This document shows positions 61,964 through 64,000 of a stretch of DNA of 64,000 bases, piece by piece. Within the stretch, counting starts at the first letter, position 1; each line of letters begins with the position of its first letter. The DNA comes from Spirochaetaceae bacterium (lineage in GTDB: Bacteria; Spirochaetota; Spirochaetia; Treponematales; Rectinemataceae), in NCBI GenBank assembly GCA_025355995.1, contig JANXYQ010000069.1, forward strand, positions 1-64,000. Reading direction: 5' to 3'. Position numbers and translations under genes: made by a program. The notes below the pieces were generated by a model that saw nothing but the letters and a program-made list of their open reading frames with translations, did not search any database and had not been told where the DNA came from.

Positions 61964-62440
61964 ATGAGCGATCTCGCCGTCGCCGTCATCGTAGGCAGGC
62001 TCACGCGCGACGCGGAGCTTAAATACACGAATTCGGGGCAGGCCGTCTGCCATTTTTCCGTCGCGACGGGTTCGCGGCGAAAAAAGGCCGATCAGTGGGT
62101 CGAGGAGTCCAGTTTCTGGGACGTGGACCTGTGGGGCAAGCAAGGCGAGTCGATCAACCAGTACCTCACGAAAGGCAAGCTCGTCGCGGTGGAGGGCTCC
62201 ATGCGCCAGGATAAATGGGAGCAGGACGGCCAGACGAGGTCAAAGATCCTCATCACAGCCAATAACGTCCAGCTCCTCGGGTCCTCGGGCGGGCAAGGCG
62301 GCCCTTCCGGCCAAGGCTCGGCGTACGAGAGACCGCAGCCAGCCGCCCAAGCGCCGAGGACGGGCGGCGCCCCCTCGAGCCCTCCCGGACCCGGGCCCGG
62401 ATCCGGAAGCGACGATTTCACCGACGATATCCCGTTCTGA
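61964..62440 (+). CDS. ssb: Single-stranded DNA-binding protein
   Basis: A 158-residue SSB. The OB fold (VAVIVGRLTRDAELKYTNSG to VQLLGSSG) is followed by a Gly/Pro/Ser-rich linker and the conserved acidic C-terminal tip DDFTDDIPF that binds partner proteins. It binds single-stranded DNA in replication and repair. AGGGGGGACAG precedes ATG 61964. Confidence 0.96.
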   Translation: MSDLAVAVIVGRLTRDAELKYTNSGQAVCHFSVATGSRRKKADQWVEESSFWDVDLWGKQGESINQYLTKGKLVAVEGSMRQDKWEQDGQTRSKILITANNVQLLGSSGGQGGPSGQGSAYERPQPAAQAPRTGGAPSSPPGPGPGSGSDDFTDDIPF

Positions 62441-62465
62441 TCGGCGAAAATAAGGAGAAGATGAT

Positions 62466-62807
62466 ATGTCCGATTCGAGAGACCAGATGGATTCGAGGCC
62501 GTCGCGCCAGGATGGCGCGCGCCAGGATAGCGACGGCTCCTCAGAGCCCAGGAAAGACGGAGAGGATCGCGGAGCGGGCGGTCCCCGCCGCGGCAAGGGA
62601 TTCTTCAAGAAGAAGGTCTGCAAATTCTGCACCCAGAAGATAAAGGTCGAGTATAAGGACGTCGACGCCATGCGTCGCTTCGTGACGGAGCGCGGCAAGA
62701 TCCTCCCCAGGAGGATCACCGGCACCTGCGCCAAGCATCAGCGAGTGCTCGCCATCGGCATCAAGAGGGCTAGGGCCTTGGCCTTCCTGCCCTACGTCGC
62801 GAAGTAA
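62466..62807 (+). CDS. rpsR: 30S ribosomal protein S18, zinc type with charged N-terminal extension
   Basis: A 113-residue S18. The core begins near residue 48 (KKKVCKFC) and contains the zinc ligands C52, C55, C88 and H91 (TCAKHQ), then [19 protein letters not shown]. The first 45 residues are a polar, Asp/Arg/Ser-rich extension not normal in S18, though extended S18 proteins occur in some phyla. AAGGAGAAG precedes ATG 62466, so the extension is translated. Confidence 0.95.
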   Translation: MSDSRDQMDSRPSRQDGARQDSDGSSEPRKDGEDRGAGGPRRGKGFFKKKVCKFCTQKIKVEYKDVDAMRRFVTERGKILPRRITGTCAKHQRVLAIGIKRARALAFLPYVAK

Positions 62808-62830
62808 GGGAAAGCGCTACTAGCGAAGCT

Positions 62831-63838
62831 ATGTCCGATTCCGCAACCGCCTTCAGTCGCAAGCCCTACGCCGCGTTCATCGCGGCGGGACTCGCGTCGA
62901 GCCTACTCTTCCTCTCGATAGTCCTCTCGTTCGCCTTCCTCGTGCCGGTCCAGATCGCCTTCGGGCGCTCGGGCAGGCGCGCCGGGCTGGCGGCAGCGGG
63001 GATCGCGGCGATCGGCATAGCCGTCGTCCAGGGATGGAGGCTCGCGGCGGCCGGCGCCTTCGGCCAAGGCGGAGCCGCCGGCGCGCTCGCGGCCGGCATG
63101 CTGCCGCCCCTAGTTCTCCTCGGCGCGCTCGCTTTATTGAACGCGCCCTTCTGGACGGGGGCGATCGGGCCTTACAAGGTCCTGTGCGTCGCCGCCGCGT
63201 GCTCGCTAGCCGCGCTGCCGGCGCTGCTCGCCATCGGGAGCGACGCGTCCATCGCGGCGTACCTGGAGGAGCGCATCGGCGCTTTCTTGGCCCCGCTCCA
63301 GTCGGTCTCGGGAGGTGGCTACGAGGCGTCCGCCCTCGCGGCTGCCCTCGATCCCAAGGAACTCGTGGCCACGTCGATCGCGACGCTGCGAGATTCCTAC
63401 GCCGCCATCATCCTGTTCATTGTCGGCGGAAGCTGGCGCCTAGGGAACCGCCTGTCGGGTCCCGGCAGCGCAGGGCGGGAACTTACCGCTGCGATCGACG
63501 AGCTTCGCCTACCCTATCCCCTGCTATGGGCCTTCCTGGGCTCGTGGTCGCTCGTGCTCGCGGCGGTTCTGCTACGAGCGCCCGTTGCCGCGGCCGCCTT
63601 CGCCTGGAATTGCGCGCTCGCGCTCTCCCTGGCCTATGCGGCCCAAGGCCTGGGGATAGTCACGCATCTATTTAAGAGCTGGAACATGCCGAGGTCCCTG
63701 CGCATACTGATCGCCGCCATGGCCGTATTGGCCCTGGCGACGCCGACGGCCGGAACGGCCGTCGCGGTCGCGCTTCCCCTCTTCGGCGTAACGGAAATCT
63801 GGATACCCTACCGAAAACCTAAAGGAGTCGGAGCATGA
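62831..63838 (+). CDS. DUF2232 (YybS-like) multi-pass membrane protein
   Basis: A 335-residue membrane protein with about eight to nine hydrophobic segments. Position between rpsR and rplI and general layout fit the YybS/DUF2232 family, found in the same neighbourhood in Gram-positives. The best conserved region is the C-terminal half ([37 protein letters not shown]). Function not established. Its stop overlaps the rplI start (ATGA). Confidence 0.82.
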   Translation: MSDSATAFSRKPYAAFIAAGLASSLLFLSIVLSFAFLVPVQIAFGRSGRRAGLAAAGIAAIGIAVVQGWRLAAAGAFGQGGAAGALAAGMLPPLVLLGALALLNAPFWTGAIGPYKVLCVAAACSLAALPALLAIGSDASIAAYLEERIGAFLAPLQSVSGGGYEASALAAALDPKELVATSIATLRDSYAAIILFIVGGSWRLGNRLSGPGSAGRELTAAIDELRLPYPLLWAFLGSWSLVLAAVLLRAPVAAAAFAWNCALALSLAYAAQGLGIVTHLFKSWNMPRSLRILIAAMAVLALATPTAGTAVAVALPLFGVTEIWIPYRKPKGVGA

Positions 63839-64000
63839 GAGTCATCCTAAACCAGGACGTTCCGAATCTCGGCGAGCTCGGCGACGTCAAAGAAGTCGCC
63901 CCTGGCTACGCCCGTAACTTCCTATTCCCCCGCAGCCTCGCCTTCGCGCACAACGTGAAGAGCGTCGCCCTGTTCGAGAAGCGCAAGGCCGAGATCGAGG
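63835..64000 (+). CDS. rplI: 50S ribosomal protein L9, 3' truncated by window end
   Basis: Only the first 55 residues are visible: [17 protein letters not shown], then [15 protein letters not shown], exactly the L9 N-terminal domain that binds 23S rRNA. AAAGGAGTCGGAGC precedes ATG 63835, which overlaps the DUF2232 stop. The rest lies beyond the window. Confidence 0.97.
   Translation, partial: MRVILNQDVPNLGELGDVKEVAPGYARNFLFPRSLAFAHNVKSVALFEKRKAEIE

Overview
The window is high-GC (roughly 65%), densely packed bacterial chromosome, almost certainly from a spirochaete of the Treponema/Spirochaetales type. This rests on gene content and order: rplU-prp-rpmA-obgE-nadD-yqeK-lytR-rsfS; ispE, spoVG, a tRNA-Gln and a long Ctc-type L25; tilS-ftsH; rpsF-ssb-rpsR-DUF2232-rplI; and many short lipoproteins. 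I see no phage, insertion sequence, CRISPR array or obvious island. It reads as core genome with a few accessory genes.

Layout. 1-13.6 kb: a 5'-truncated SPOR-domain protein, an RluA-type pseudouridine synthase, a radical SAM protein, an iron alcohol dehydrogenase broken by a frameshift and a TGA, a PAS histidine kinase, a CapA-like lipoprotein coupled to an MFS transporter, ligA, two tandem membrane proteins that look like diverged paralogues, a DUF167 protein and argS. 13.6-18.6 kb: the rplU to rsfS ribosome/NAD block. 18.6-24.6 kb: a very acidic protein, ispE, spoVG, tRNA-Gln, rplY, tilS and ftsH. 24.6-28.3 kb: two exported proteins coupled to ftsH, the second an HtrA-type lipoprotein. 28.4-37.9 kb: a chemotaxis and phosphorelay cluster (STAS, cheA, cheR, cheB, cheY, cheW, hybrid kinase, response regulator, second hybrid kinase). 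37.9-40.3 kb: an ABC importer on the minus strand. 40.4-48.8 kb: a fused McsA-McsB-like protein with clpC, then rqcH-like and secA on the minus strand. 48.8-61.5 kb: an M23 peptidase, a lipoprotein, bifunctional Nnr, a Nudix hydrolase, xseA-xseB, a DEAH helicase, hisS-lipoprotein-trmB, coaX and a small conserved protein. 61.5-64 kb: rpsF-ssb-rpsR-DUF2232-rplI, the last cut by the window end.

How the parts work together. Three clusters concern protein quality control: ftsH with the HtrA lipoprotein, the McsAB fusion with clpC, and rqcH with secA. The chemotaxis cluster has a complete excitation and adaptation set, and its CheA carries an insert matching the MshEN cyclic-di-GMP-binding motif. 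Many genes overlap by 1-4 bases (ATGA, GTGA, TGATG), indicating tightly coupled operons.

The strongest leads are the McsA-McsB fusion with eroded arginine-kinase motifs, the MshEN-like tandem motif in CheA, and a recurrent promoter layout in which the -10 box sits 6-12 bases before the start codon with no Shine-Dalgarno, predicting leaderless or nearly leaderless mRNAs for about eight genes. Function calls come from reading translated motifs by eye; no database or structure search was run.
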